Of a DNA stretch of 26,662 bases, positions 1-6,671 are shown piece after piece. The stretch's first letter is position 1. Every line of letters starts with the position of its first letter. The notes under the pieces were generated by a model. It was not told the origin of the DNA. It searched no databases and worked only from the letters and a program-made list of their open reading frames with translations. The stretch covers positions 1 through 26,662 of the forward strand of contig DKSD01000091.1 in assembly GCA_002473165.1 (NCBI GenBank), read 5' to 3'. The translations under genes and the position numbers were made by a program. This DNA comes from Succinatimonas sp. UBA7265 (GTDB lineage Bacteria; Pseudomonadota; Gammaproteobacteria; Enterobacterales; Succinivibrionaceae).

Positions 1-33
1 GTGGGAAAAAAGTTACAGTTACCGAGATCGCAC

Positions 34-627
34 TCATAAAGGGAATATATCCACCTCGCTCACAAAGCGGCTGTATTTGGCGGGGGAGCCGTAATAGCCG
101 TAAAGATCACATTCCCTGCCGAGCTCGTAGTGATCCTCCACATGCTTCCAGGCGCGGCACTGATAGCCGACAATCTCCTCGTCTTCGAGCGCAACATCGC
201 GGCGGTAAACGGTCACAATCAGCCAGCGCACCAGGATTGAAGGCCCCGAGATCAAACCGTCGCCTTGAAAGACCGCTCGCGCCCCTTGCACTGCCAGTCC
301 GATTAGAGCCAGCGTCCAGAAAAGCCATACCCCTCCTTTTACAAGTTTTTTTGAAAGAGGTTTCAGGCTCCCTGTCAGATTGCTTAAAGCTTTGTCATAA
401 ATAGCGGTGTCTGAGGAAGTTAACACTGCAGCGCCGCCGGTAGTTTCAGTATCCTCTACCTCGGCGCCGGTTATATAGTCCCAGGCCTTTACAAGACTGC
501 CTCCGACACTTTCCACTGCACCCCAAATAGGGTTTATTGTTCCCGCGATGCTTGCCTGGGCATTGGGTACAAAAGCGAAGGCTAATGTTAACGTCGTGAT
601 CAAAATCAAAATTTTTCGTTTAAACAT
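34..627 (-). pseudogene. VirB6/TrbL-like T4SS inner-membrane protein, N-terminal remnant with foreign C-terminus
   Basis: The 197-residue reading frame starts with a signal-peptide-like stretch (FKRKILILITTLTLAFAF, ending near AQA), continues with a linker, then a hydrophobic segment (GGVWLFWTLALIGLAVQG, about residues 98-115) followed by a charged turn and a second hydrophobic strand (ILVRWLIVTVY). This order resembles the N-terminal part of TrbL/VirB6 proteins, which form the inner-membrane core of conjugative type IV secretion channels and are usually far longer with many more membrane segments. After about position 204 the sequence becomes polar and acidic (RRDVALEDEEIVGYQCRAW onward) and does not look like VirB6, so I read it as a deletion junction that fused the start of trbL to the end of another gene. 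The start at 627 has a GGTGGA Shine-Dalgarno; an in-frame ATG at 639 is possible. Family assignment is from pattern only. Confidence 0.5.
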
Positions 628-668
628 TGCATCCACCATGCGATTGTGGTATAATATTTACATGTAAA
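628..668 (+). promoter_or_regulatory. Promoter with TTTACATGTAAA operator-like palindrome (divergent region)
   Basis: A TTGCAT box (628-633), 16-bp spacer and consensus TATAAT (650-655) form a good sigma70 promoter reading right toward the gene at 703. A perfect 12-bp palindrome TTTACATGTAAA (657-668) sits just after the -10, at the expected start site. It also lies upstream of the leftward gene, so one DNA-binding protein could control both directions. Promoter elements are seen; the repressor identity is unknown. Confidence 0.6.
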
Positions 669-702
669 ACAAAAAGTAAGTTCATTTTTGGAGGACTGCC
701 TT

Positions 703-1182
703 ATGAACAAGACTCTTTGCCTTTCCCTTTACACTCTTGCACTGGTTTCCTTCTCTGCCGGCGCCGCCTCGACCCCGGAGGAATATTCAAAAGAGGTCAC
801 AGACATCGTTACCCACCAGCAATGGATCGTGCACGACAATGAAGCTGCCCCCAGACCCGACAGCCCCCAGTATGAGGAAAAAATCTTCAAAAACCTGCCC
901 GCCGATGTTGCCAAAGAACTGAACGGCTATCAGGAAACCATTCCGGCCAGACCTTTTCGCGCCTGCGACGGCACCCGAGTTTACTGGGCTACCCCTGACG
1001 GCAAATATTCCACCAATGGGTACAGAGGATTTTCTGTCAGGACTTTTAAAGACAGTCCTGAGACTATCGTCGGAAGCCCGGAATTTAAACAGCGCCTCGA
1101 AAAAGCCTGTGCAGATCTAAATGACGATTTCACTGAGTCATTAAAAACTGTGCCTTCAGATTTAAGAAAAAATCTAAAATAA
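703..1182 (+). CDS. Small secreted protein of unknown function
   Basis: I do not recognise a family. The 159-residue product starts with a clear signal peptide (MNKTLCLSLYTLALVSFSAGAAS, likely cleaved after GAA or nearby), so it should be exported to the periplasm. The mature part has only two cysteines (in RACDG and KACADL), which could form one disulfide. The start at 703 is chosen because GGAGG (690-694) is 8 bases upstream; an upstream in-frame start at 688 has no such site. The gene lies opposite to its neighbours, in the slot where trbK stands in IncP trbJ-trbK-trbL order, between two broken T4SS genes. Its early mature segment QQWIVHDNEAAPRP is nearly identical to the last residues of the convergent TrbJ-like remnant. 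It could be an entry-exclusion or accessory conjugation protein, but that rests on position alone. Confidence 0.6.
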   Translation: MNKTLCLSLYTLALVSFSAGAASTPEEYSKEVTDIVTHQQWIVHDNEAAPRPDSPQYEEKIFKNLPADVAKELNGYQETIPARPFRACDGTRVYWATPDGKYSTNGYRGFSVRTFKDSPETIVGSPEFKQRLEKACADLNDDFTESLKTVPSDLRKNLK

Positions 1183-1203
1183 AACATTTCCTGAATTCAA
1201 ACA

Positions 1204-1249
1204 GGCTCCGGGATTTTACTGGCGCTTAAAGCTTTAAGGCCTCGGAGCC
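1204..1249. terminator. Structured convergent intergenic region, possible bidirectional terminator
   Basis: The space between the converging genes holds a 7-bp inverted repeat (GGCTCCG 1204-1210 and CGGAGCC 1243-1249) enclosing a perfect 14-bp palindrome CTTAAAGCTTTAAG (1225-1238), which overlaps the stop of the leftward gene. There is no long T-tract, so terminator activity is only a guess. Confidence 0.3.
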
Positions 1250-2028
1250 GCTTCATTGTCATGCACCATCCATTGCTGGCCTGTGACAATCTCCGAAACC
1301 GCCTGAGAATAAAGCGACGCTTTTGCATCCATCGCTTTTTCCTCAGCCTGCTGCTGCCGCAGGGTTGCGGTCAGCTCTTTGACGGCCTGGGTATTTGATT
1401 CCTGACCGACGATCAGTTGCTGGAAGCCGGTGGCGTTGGCCCTGGCGGTGTTGGCGGCGATCTGGTTGGCGCCGTCGCCGGGGTTATTAGCGATGTTATC
1501 CAAAGTATTTAAAGCAGTCTGATAGGCTTCCCCGGCTGCCTGCTGAGCGATGATGGCGTCATTGACGGCGTTCTGCGTCTCGGCGGTGGCGCTTTCCAGC
1601 TGGTGCGTCGGATCACAGCCGTTGATGAAGCACTGCTCCCAGAATTCCTGAGTGCCGTAGGTGCCCTGAAGGTAGTCTTTGGCGCTCTTGACCGTCGCGG
1701 CCATGCTCTGCATCTTGTTGTAGAGATCCATCGTCTTGCGGTAAACGCCTGAGGCGGCCTTGTACAAGTCCGTCACGGGCGCGGCGGCCTGCCTGACGTC
1801 GTTGGCGATGATGGTGGCCTCGTTCGTGACAGATTTTTCCAGCTCCGTGAGCTGACTGGCGGCGGTGGTGAGCTGCTGCTCCCATTTCTGCAGCTCGGTC
1901 ATCATCTGGCTAACGGCTGTCTCGTCGAAAGTCGGCACGCCCGCCTGCGCCGGCAAAGGAAATACGGCGCCTGGATTAGGGGTGGGTTTGTGTGATAAGA
2001 AAAAAGTCGATTTATCAGAAATCTGCAA
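1234..2028 (-). pseudogene. VirB5/TrbJ-like conjugal transfer protein, 5'-truncated
   Basis: The middle of this 264-residue frame looks like a VirB5/TrbJ-type protein, the minor pilus-tip subunit of conjugative T4SS: long alanine/glutamine-rich helices (about residues 40-110 and 150-240), two cysteines around FWEQCFINGCDPTH, and a late segment ANATGFQQLIVGQESNTQAV. The frame enters the family at FPLPAQA-GVPTF, i.e. only the last few residues of a signal peptide and its cleavage site remain. The preceding residues MQISDKSTFFLSHKP are encoded inside the 3' end of the upstream repressor gene and do not form a signal peptide. The mature protein could therefore not be exported normally; I regard it as a broken gene. 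Its C-terminus ends in QQWMVHDNEAAPRP, shared with the divergent secreted protein. Confidence 0.6.
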
Positions 2029-2881
2029 TCAGCCTGAAAGCGATTCCGTAAATACAAAAGAGTTTTGCGGCATTTTTGTCATCGCCTATGCCCGTGAATG
2101 ATTGGGCTTCATAACTTTCGTTCCACGCGTTGAGCGTTACGGTGTCCTCTTTATCGTCGTAATGAAGTTCACGAAGCATTCCTTCATGAAAATCCAACGA
2201 ACAAACAACAAGTTTATCGTTGCAAAAATCCAATACCTTTCTTTTATCTTCCCGGTTTGTAAAAAAGCTTAAGTCTGCAACGTCGTGACAGCTGCACAGC
2301 ACTTTTGCGCCTTTGAAGATCGAAACTCCGCTTGCACGTTCCATCGAGTCATCAGTGATCTGAAAACAGAATGCAGGAGCGGGAATGAACCGGCTTGCGT
2401 CCATCCAATCCCTGTCGCTTCGATGCCGGACTGATCCGTCGCCTTCCGGCTGGTCATGGATCGCCTTCATCGTCTCAATGTCGGCAAAGCGAGTCCCAAA
2501 CTCTTTGAAGTCTTCCGGCAGGAAGGTAATGAGCCAGTTAGAGTTTTCGCGAGGAGTCAGCGGCAGCATCGGGCAAATGGATTTGAGCCCAAAGAAGTCA
2601 GCCAGTTTTTCAATCGTGGCAGCTTCAGGGACGTTTTTACCGATTTCCCAGCCTGAGATCGTCGTGAACGCCGTCTTGATCTTCACCGCCATCGCTCTTT
2701 GTGTCAGATTCCGACTTTTTCGGAGTGCTTTGAGCCGGTTGCCGAATTCAAGAGGCTTTGCCCGGATCAGGAACGAGACCGCATTCTGGATCATGGCTGC
2801 GTCGGGGTGGCTCCAATCAAGGCATGGTGTCAAGGAACTCAGCTGATTAATGAGTTCCTGGTCTTCAGTCCATTGGTACAT
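2015..2881 (-). CDS. XRE-family repressor with S24/LexA-like C-terminal domain
   Basis: The 288-residue product has an N-terminal extension of about 45 residues, a helix-turn-helix of XRE type (about residues 46-98: FGNRLKALRKSRNLTQ ... ISGWEIGKNVPEAATIEKLADFFGL), and a C-terminal part resembling the S24 peptidase fold of CI/LexA repressors (FCFQITDDSMERASGVSIFKGAKVL, with a D-D-S-M motif that would hold the catalytic serine). At the place of the lysine strand (VKRL in typical members) I see LRELHYDD, so the catalytic lysine may be absent and self-cleavage lost. It is transcribed divergently from two AlpA-like genes, the arrangement of a lysogeny-type switch, so it probably represses excision or transfer genes of the element. 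The ATG at 2881 follows a modest AGAGA-type Shine-Dalgarno. Confidence 0.75.
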   Translation of the reverse strand: MYQWTEDQELINQLSSLTPCLDWSHPDAAMIQNAVSFLIRAKPLEFGNRLKALRKSRNLTQRAMAVKIKTAFTTISGWEIGKNVPEAATIEKLADFFGLKSICPMLPLTPRENSNWLITFLPEDFKEFGTRFADIETMKAIHDQPEGDGSVRHRSDRDWMDASRFIPAPAFCFQITDDSMERASGVSIFKGAKVLCSCHDVADLSFFTNREDKRKVLDFCNDKLVVCSLDFHEGMLRELHYDDKEDTVTLNAWNESYEAQSFTGIGDDKNAAKLFCIYGIAFRLIADF

Positions 2882-2912
2882 AAAGGTCTCTGCGTAACGA
2901 GTTTTGCCTTTG

Positions 2913-2987
2913 ATGATAGCAGAGTAAAAATTTTTTTTTCAGGAAATGTTAATTGCTGTTGAATTTTGTCTGTAGAGTCTATATAGT
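2913..2987. promoter_or_regulatory. Divergent promoter region between repressor and AlpA genes
   Basis: Rightward: TTGAAT (2959-2964), 17-bp spacer, TATAGT (2982-2987), a good sigma70 promoter for the gene at 3034. Leftward: TATCAT on the minus strand (2918-2913) may be the -10 of the repressor gene, with no convincing -35. The region between is A/T-tract rich and is the natural place for repressor binding; I see no clear long palindrome. Confidence 0.5.
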
Positions 2988-3033
2988 TAATTACATTCTA
3001 AAACATTACAAACTTTTTAAAAGGAGAGTCTTT

Positions 3034-3249
3034 ATGGAACTTATTAAAAAACAAGATAAAAGTGCTGAATCAGACCAGATGTTTTACCACATCTCGGATC
3101 TTTGCCGCATCTTCTCCATGTCAAGGACCACGCTGTGGAAGCTCACCAAAACTTCCTCGTTCCCCAAACCGGTGAAGTTTTACGCCCGGAAAAAAATGTG
3201 GCTGCGGGATGACATCGAGAAATGGGGCAGATCACAGTCGCTTAATTAA
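3034..3249 (+). CDS. AlpA-family helix-turn-helix regulator/excisionase-like protein
   Basis: A 71-residue protein with the AlpA/MerR-like winged helix pattern: FYHISDLCRIFSMSRTTLWKLTKTSSFPKPVKFYARKKMWLRDDIEKW. AlpA proteins typically activate integrase genes or act as recombination directionality factors for P4-type elements, which fits the tyrosine integrase elsewhere in this element. ATG 3034 is chosen because AAGGAG (3021-3026) stands 7 bases before it; an upstream in-frame start at 2953 would overlap the promoter. It is followed 14 bases later by a second protein of similar type, and faces the divergent repressor gene. Confidence 0.75.
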   Translation: MELIKKQDKSAESDQMFYHISDLCRIFSMSRTTLWKLTKTSSFPKPVKFYARKKMWLRDDIEKWGRSQSLN

Positions 3250-3263
3250 CGGAGAAATGAAAA

Positions 3264-3566
3264 ATGAAAAAAAATCAAAAAAAAGATCTCTTCAATAACG
3301 AGGATCCTGCCTGGGTGTGCACGATGAAGGAAATCTGCGCGCATTTGAAGATCTCTGAGAGCACCTTTAAACGGAAGCTGAGAGGCGAGTGGTCGGATTT
3401 CCCAAGTCCTATTGTCATCTCCGAGAAGAAGAAGATTTGGCCTAAAGAGCTGGTTTACGGCTGGATGATGATGATGGCGGAGAAGGCGCGCAGGGGCGAA
3501 ATCCCCGCGACCATAAAGAACAGCCGCAAGCGGGATCAGTTGACTGTCCCGGATGCGGCTGACTGA
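3264..3566 (+). CDS. Second AlpA-like DNA-binding protein
   Basis: A 100-residue product with one HTH-like core (WVCTMKEICAHLKISESTFKRKLRGEWSDFPSPIVISEKKKIWPKELVYGWMMM) laid out like AlpA: HTH, a short beta wing with a basic KKK patch, and a last helix starting at a W-P/R-x-x position. The C-terminus is basic. It has a GGAGA site (3251-3255) and probably shares the transcript of the gene before. Two related regulators in tandem may split excision and transfer/replication control; that role is inferred. Confidence 0.6.
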   Translation: MKKNQKKDLFNNEDPAWVCTMKEICAHLKISESTFKRKLRGEWSDFPSPIVISEKKKIWPKELVYGWMMMMAEKARRGEIPATIKNSRKRDQLTVPDAAD

Positions 3567-3577
3567 AGCCGGTTAAC

Positions 3578-3634
3578 AGCAACGCTGTAAACGGGATTCA
3601 GGTTGGCGCTTTGATCTTAGTTTACGGCGCTGCT
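3578..3634 (+). promoter_or_regulatory. Long leader hairpin before the HTH/replication-type gene
   Basis: AGCAACGCTGTAAAC (3578-3592) pairs with GTTTACGGCGCTGCT (3620-3634): 13 of 15 positions are Watson-Crick and the other two can be G-U in RNA. The loop is 27 bases. It lies 19 bases before the start of the next gene, so it could act as an attenuator or as a translational or antisense-type control element. Confidence 0.4.
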
Positions 3635-3653
3635 TTCTTCAACAGGGCAGTGC

Positions 3654-4421
3654 ATGCAAATTCCGTTTTATGCCTTCAAACCGTTCTGGTTTGACGCCGG
3701 ACTCTCGCTGTACGACAAGATCGTGCTCGCCTTAATGGCGGCCAGGAGCGGCCGGGGCAAGGTCTGTTTCTCAAAATCCTCGTCAGAGGTGGCGGGGATC
3801 CTGGACGTCTCTGAAAAGACGGTTAAATCGTCCTGGCTTGCCCTTGAGAAGGCAGAGTACCTCAGGAGGGTTTACATCAAAGGCCTGCGCCGCCGCAAGG
3901 CTTTTGAGCTCGAACCCGGCAGCCTCACCGGCGATCCCGTCCCGCTCTATGCCGACGATACCTGGTGGCACGATCAGGCTCTGTGTCTGCGCTCCAAGGT
4001 CTACCTCGCCCGCCTGATCGCTTTCTCCCGCGGCGAGAACCGCATCACCGTCAAACCTGACCAGTGGTGCGCCGAGCTTCAGACGTCACGCCGCCGCATG
4101 TCCGATCTCAATGCGGAACTTGAGCGCAACGGCTATGTGCTCTCCGTCGGCATCGCCGGGAGGGAGAAGGTGCTCAGTGTTACGCCAAAAGCGGCGGTCA
4201 TCTCCAAAGACGGCAAAGACCTTCGCAAAGCCGAGCCGCTTCCGGCATTCAGTCAGATGCAGAAAACCAACCGCAAAGGAACGCGCGCACCTGACGGCAG
4301 TCCCGTTGCCGCCGGATACGGCAGAGCCTTTAACCCAATCGCCCAGACCCGGCAGATCTCCGGCTATGCCGGTTTCAGCCTGGAAAGGCCGCAGTCTGCC
4401 AAGGGGCAGATGCCGCAATAA
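3654..4421 (+). CDS. HTH_36-type winged-helix protein, possible replication initiator
   Basis: The 255-residue protein begins with a domain matching the HTH_36 style of plasmid and phage replication or regulatory proteins: LSLYDKIVLALMAARSG ... FSKSSSEVAGILDVSEKTVKSSWLALEKAEYLRRV (about residues 17-71). A second possible winged-helix follows (RSKVYLARLIAFSRGENRITVKPDQWCAELQTSRRRMSDLNAELERNGYVL, about residues 112-162). The C-terminal 90 residues are basic, low in predicted structure. Two winged helices in tandem are common in plasmid Rep proteins, and the gene lies in the regulatory half of the element, so replication initiation is a fair guess, but no specific family is recognised. No strong Shine-Dalgarno is visible before ATG 3654; the leader hairpin may control it. 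Confidence 0.6.
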   Translation: MQIPFYAFKPFWFDAGLSLYDKIVLALMAARSGRGKVCFSKSSSEVAGILDVSEKTVKSSWLALEKAEYLRRVYIKGLRRRKAFELEPGSLTGDPVPLYADDTWWHDQALCLRSKVYLARLIAFSRGENRITVKPDQWCAELQTSRRRMSDLNAELERNGYVLSVGIAGREKVLSVTPKAAVISKDGKDLRKAEPLPAFSQMQKTNRKGTRAPDGSPVAAGYGRAFNPIAQTRQISGYAGFSLERPQSAKGQMPQ

Positions 4422-4425
4422 ACAC

Positions 4426-4440
4426 GGAGGAAAAATGTAA
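4426..4440 (+). other. Start-stop mini-ORF (ATG TAA) with strong ribosome-binding site
   Basis: GGAGG (4426-4430) is followed after 4 bases by ATG (4435-4437) and at once by TAA. This is either the scar of a gene lost by mutation or a minimal ORF that stalls ribosomes. The ATGTAAACAT here recurs at 4507-4516. Confidence 0.4.
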
Positions 4441-4516
4441 ACATCAAAAATGGTAGAAATCGCAAATCAACTCTTTGTGTATAAAGAGATAAACAAGAAT
4501 TTTTTTATGTAAACAT
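4435..4516 (+). promoter_or_regulatory. Promoter region with two ATGTAAACAT motifs and an internal inverted repeat
   Basis: ATGTAAACAT appears at 4435-4444 and 4507-4516, 72 bases apart. Between them CTCTTT (4471-4476) and AAAGAG (4483-4488) form an inverted repeat that contains a TATAAA (4480-4485) -10-like box. The layout suggests two operators bracketing the promoter of the coiled-coil gene. No good -35 was found. Confidence 0.4.
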
Positions 4517-4534
4517 GATAACAATGGAGGTCAT

Positions 4535-5164
4535 ATGACCGATTCTTCAAAAATTGATTACATTGAAAAAGCAAAGGCGTCAGAGGACACTAAGCCAAAT
4601 GCTTTCCGGTTGAAGCCTGAAACCCGCAATGCGCTTGACGAACTTAAGAACAGCCTGCATTGCAAAAATCAGGATGAACTGATGAACGCTCTGATCACCA
4701 TGTGCAACCTCTACTTGAAGCTGGAGGATCCGGCTAATGCAGGACGCGCGGAAACCCTTAAGGTGGTCTTTGCCGCCGAGCGGAGCATTCGTGACGCCAT
4801 GCTCCACATGCTTGATCAGGTGAAACTCGCCCAGTCCGAGGCCGAGGCCAAAGTGCAAGCCAAACTCGATGATCTGAGCGAAGCTCTTGTATCATATAAG
4901 AAAAAGGCCGAGACTGCGGAACTTGACCGCAAGACCTGTGCCGCCGCGGAAGAGCGTTCCAAGGCGCTTGAGGGCGCTAACAACGCTCTCAAGGATCAGA
5001 TCGCCGCTTTAACAGAAAAGAACCGGCTCCTCGAAGATCACGTCAAAGACTTGCAGGGACTTAAGGCCAAGGCGGCGCTTTCAGACGAGCTCAAGGCTAA
5101 ACTTGCGGTATATGAGCGCCTGATGCCGGAAGGATCGGTGACGACTCAAAAATCCGGCAAGTGA
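4535..5164 (+). CDS. RHH-like and coiled-coil protein, KfrA/partition-like
   Basis: 209 residues. The N-terminal part (about residues 22-58, NAFRLKPETRNALDELKNSLHCKNQDELMNALITM) looks like a ribbon-helix-helix DNA-binding fold. The remainder (about residues 65-195) is a nearly continuous, highly charged alanine/lysine/glutamate-rich coiled coil. Plasmid proteins with a small DNA-binding head and a long coiled-coil tail (KfrA, and some partition or replication accessory proteins) have this shape, so a role in stability or DNA organisation of the element is possible. The start at 4535 has GGAGG (4526-4530) closely upstream. It converges with the relaxase gene across a strong hairpin. No firm family assignment. 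Confidence 0.6.
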   Translation: MTDSSKIDYIEKAKASEDTKPNAFRLKPETRNALDELKNSLHCKNQDELMNALITMCNLYLKLEDPANAGRAETLKVVFAAERSIRDAMLHMLDQVKLAQSEAEAKVQAKLDDLSEALVSYKKKAETAELDRKTCAAAEERSKALEGANNALKDQIAALTEKNRLLEDHVKDLQGLKAKAALSDELKAKLAVYERLMPEGSVTTQKSGK

Positions 5165-5165
5165 C

Positions 5166-5195
5166 GCCGCGCCTGCCTTTTAGGGCAGGGGCGGC
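5166..5195. terminator. Hairpin between convergent genes
   Basis: GCCGC-G-CCTGCC pairs with GGCAGG-G-GCGGC around a 6-base loop (one G-G mismatch), a very stable stem right after the stop of the coiled-coil gene. No long T-tract follows on either strand, so it may be a terminator or only an RNA-stabilising hairpin. A second smaller stem, AGCGCC/GGCGCT, overlaps the relaxase stop. Confidence 0.45.
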
Positions 5196-5201
5196 TTAAT
5201 C

Positions 5202-6671
5202 TCAGCGCCTTCCGTGGCGCTTTACGGCGGGATGAACCTTTTGCGGGCTCGTCCCGTTTTTTTGCCTGCGGCGATCCGCGCTCAGTTCCTCTTCAAGATC
5301 CGCATCGGGATCCTCGCCGCCGTCAAAGCCTGGCTTTGCAGTTTCAATCGGAGCCAGGACTGTTGCAGATCTGTAAACAGGCCTTTCAGGCATCGCCGCC
5401 TTGGCTGCCTTCTGGGATTCATCATCTTTGGACGCGCTGGTGCCTGTCAGGCTTTTTGCCAGTTCCTCGCGCCGCTGAAAAGCCTCAAACTCCGCTTTGA
5501 GATGAAGCTTTAACCTCTCGTAATCGCGGGAGCGCATTTCGTAGAAGAGCTGGGCAGAGGAGCTGGCAAAGAACAGCCCTTTGATGCCGCTCTGTGCGGC
5601 GATCTCCGCGGCCGCCAGCTGATCGCTGTGATCTTTAAAACAGATGATCGGAGGCTTGTCGATGAAGGAACGCTGCCACCTTTCGGCCTGCGGGCGCAGC
5701 CTGAAGACCAGTGCGCGGATTTGGGCAAGGCGCCTGTCCTTCTCTGGATCGGTCTTCAAGTCCTCAAAGCGCAAGGATGCGAGCTTAAATTCAGGCGCAG
5801 GAGCCGGTGCGGGCGCATGCGGCGGCGTGAAAGCGCCGAACTTTTTGACCGCGTTCCTGATGCCAACTGCCGAGAGCTTCACGCCGTTCTTTTTGGTTTT
5901 GGCGTCTTCAGCGACGATCACAAAGCCGGAGCCCCTCTCTGCGATCCTGCATCCGAGCGCCGCGCACAGGCTGTGCAGATCTTCCCAGGTCGCGCAGCGC
6001 ATAAACTCGCTGCGGTGAAGGTTCAGCATCTCCGACAGGCTCATGTTCCCCGTCTGGGTGCGGATATGGCGCTCCTTTTCCAGGCGGCGGCGCTCGGCGG
6101 CGCCGATCAGGGCTTTGATATGATCGTCGTGGTTTTGATCAGGTGCGATCTGCTTTTGCGTGATCCTCTCGTTGTCATGCCGGAAGCCGTAGCGGTCTTC
6201 AAGTTTTTCCATTTCCCTGGCTTCGTCAAGCCACACGAACTTGCGGTTGATCTTGCGGTAGGTGCGCGGGTGGATGGTGTTGACGCACAGGTGCAGATGC
6301 TCGTTTCCGGTGTCGCCGTGAACCACGCAGGCGCACTGGTGCTCCGGCATGCCGAGGGTTTTAAGCACCCTTTTGGCAACGTCTGTCCACTGCGCTTTGC
6401 TAAGATGCTCGCCCTCATGCAGCGAGACCACCAGGTGCTTGAACTTCTGGATCCGGGTGCGGGTGTTGCGGCTTGCCGTCAGATCCATTTCATAGGCTGA
6501 AAGCTCCGCATCGTCGGCGGTGCTCTCGCAGTTTAAGCAGAACTGATCCCGCACCCGTGTCGGCAGCGGATGCCCGTTCTTGCCGTGGATCATGTAGGCG
6601 CAGATCGCCGCCGCATCATTGGAGACTTTGCCGCCCGCTCCGGGTGCGGCGGTGATGTCCTCGAAGATCAC
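5202..6671 (-). CDS. MOBP relaxase, RP4 TraI-like
   Basis: 489 residues. This relaxase should nick the oriT strand and pilot it into the recipient. Motif I is ICAYMIHGKNG, with Tyr26 as the likely catalytic tyrosine (compare YITDEQGK in RP4 TraI). Motif II corresponds to KFKHLVVSLHEGE (about 77-88). Motif III is VVHGDTGNEHLHLCVNTIHP, with the metal-binding histidines His118, His125 and His127 (HxDxxNxHxH). It continues like TraI through VWLDEAREMEKLEDRYGFRHDN. The C-terminal half (about 210-489) has a helical region and a conserved-looking segment (IICFKDHSDQLAAAEIAAQSGIKGLFFASS) of unknown function; there is no primase domain, so it is shorter than RP4 TraI. Its ATG overlaps the stop of the upstream accessory gene (ATGA), showing one operon reading away from oriT. 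Confidence 0.9.
   Translation of the reverse strand: MIFEDITAAPGAGGKVSNDAAAICAYMIHGKNGHPLPTRVRDQFCLNCESTADDAELSAYEMDLTASRNTRTRIQKFKHLVVSLHEGEHLSKAQWTDVAKRVLKTLGMPEHQCACVVHGDTGNEHLHLCVNTIHPRTYRKINRKFVWLDEAREMEKLEDRYGFRHDNERITQKQIAPDQNHDDHIKALIGAAERRRLEKERHIRTQTGNMSLSEMLNLHRSEFMRCATWEDLHSLCAALGCRIAERGSGFVIVAEDAKTKKNGVKLSAVGIRNAVKKFGAFTPPHAPAPAPAPEFKLASLRFEDLKTDPEKDRRLAQIRALVFRLRPQAERWQRSFIDKPPIICFKDHSDQLAAAEIAAQSGIKGLFFASSSAQLFYEMRSRDYERLKLHLKAEFEAFQRREELAKSLTGTSASKDDESQKAAKAAMPERPVYRSATVLAPIETAKPGFDGGEDPDADLEEELSADRRRQKNGTSPQKVHPAVKRHGRR

Noticed and set aside
5628..6500. Long open frame of 290 codons on the plus strand
   Set aside because: It is the antisense shadow of the relaxase gene, whose motifs are clear; the translated product has no recognisable domain.
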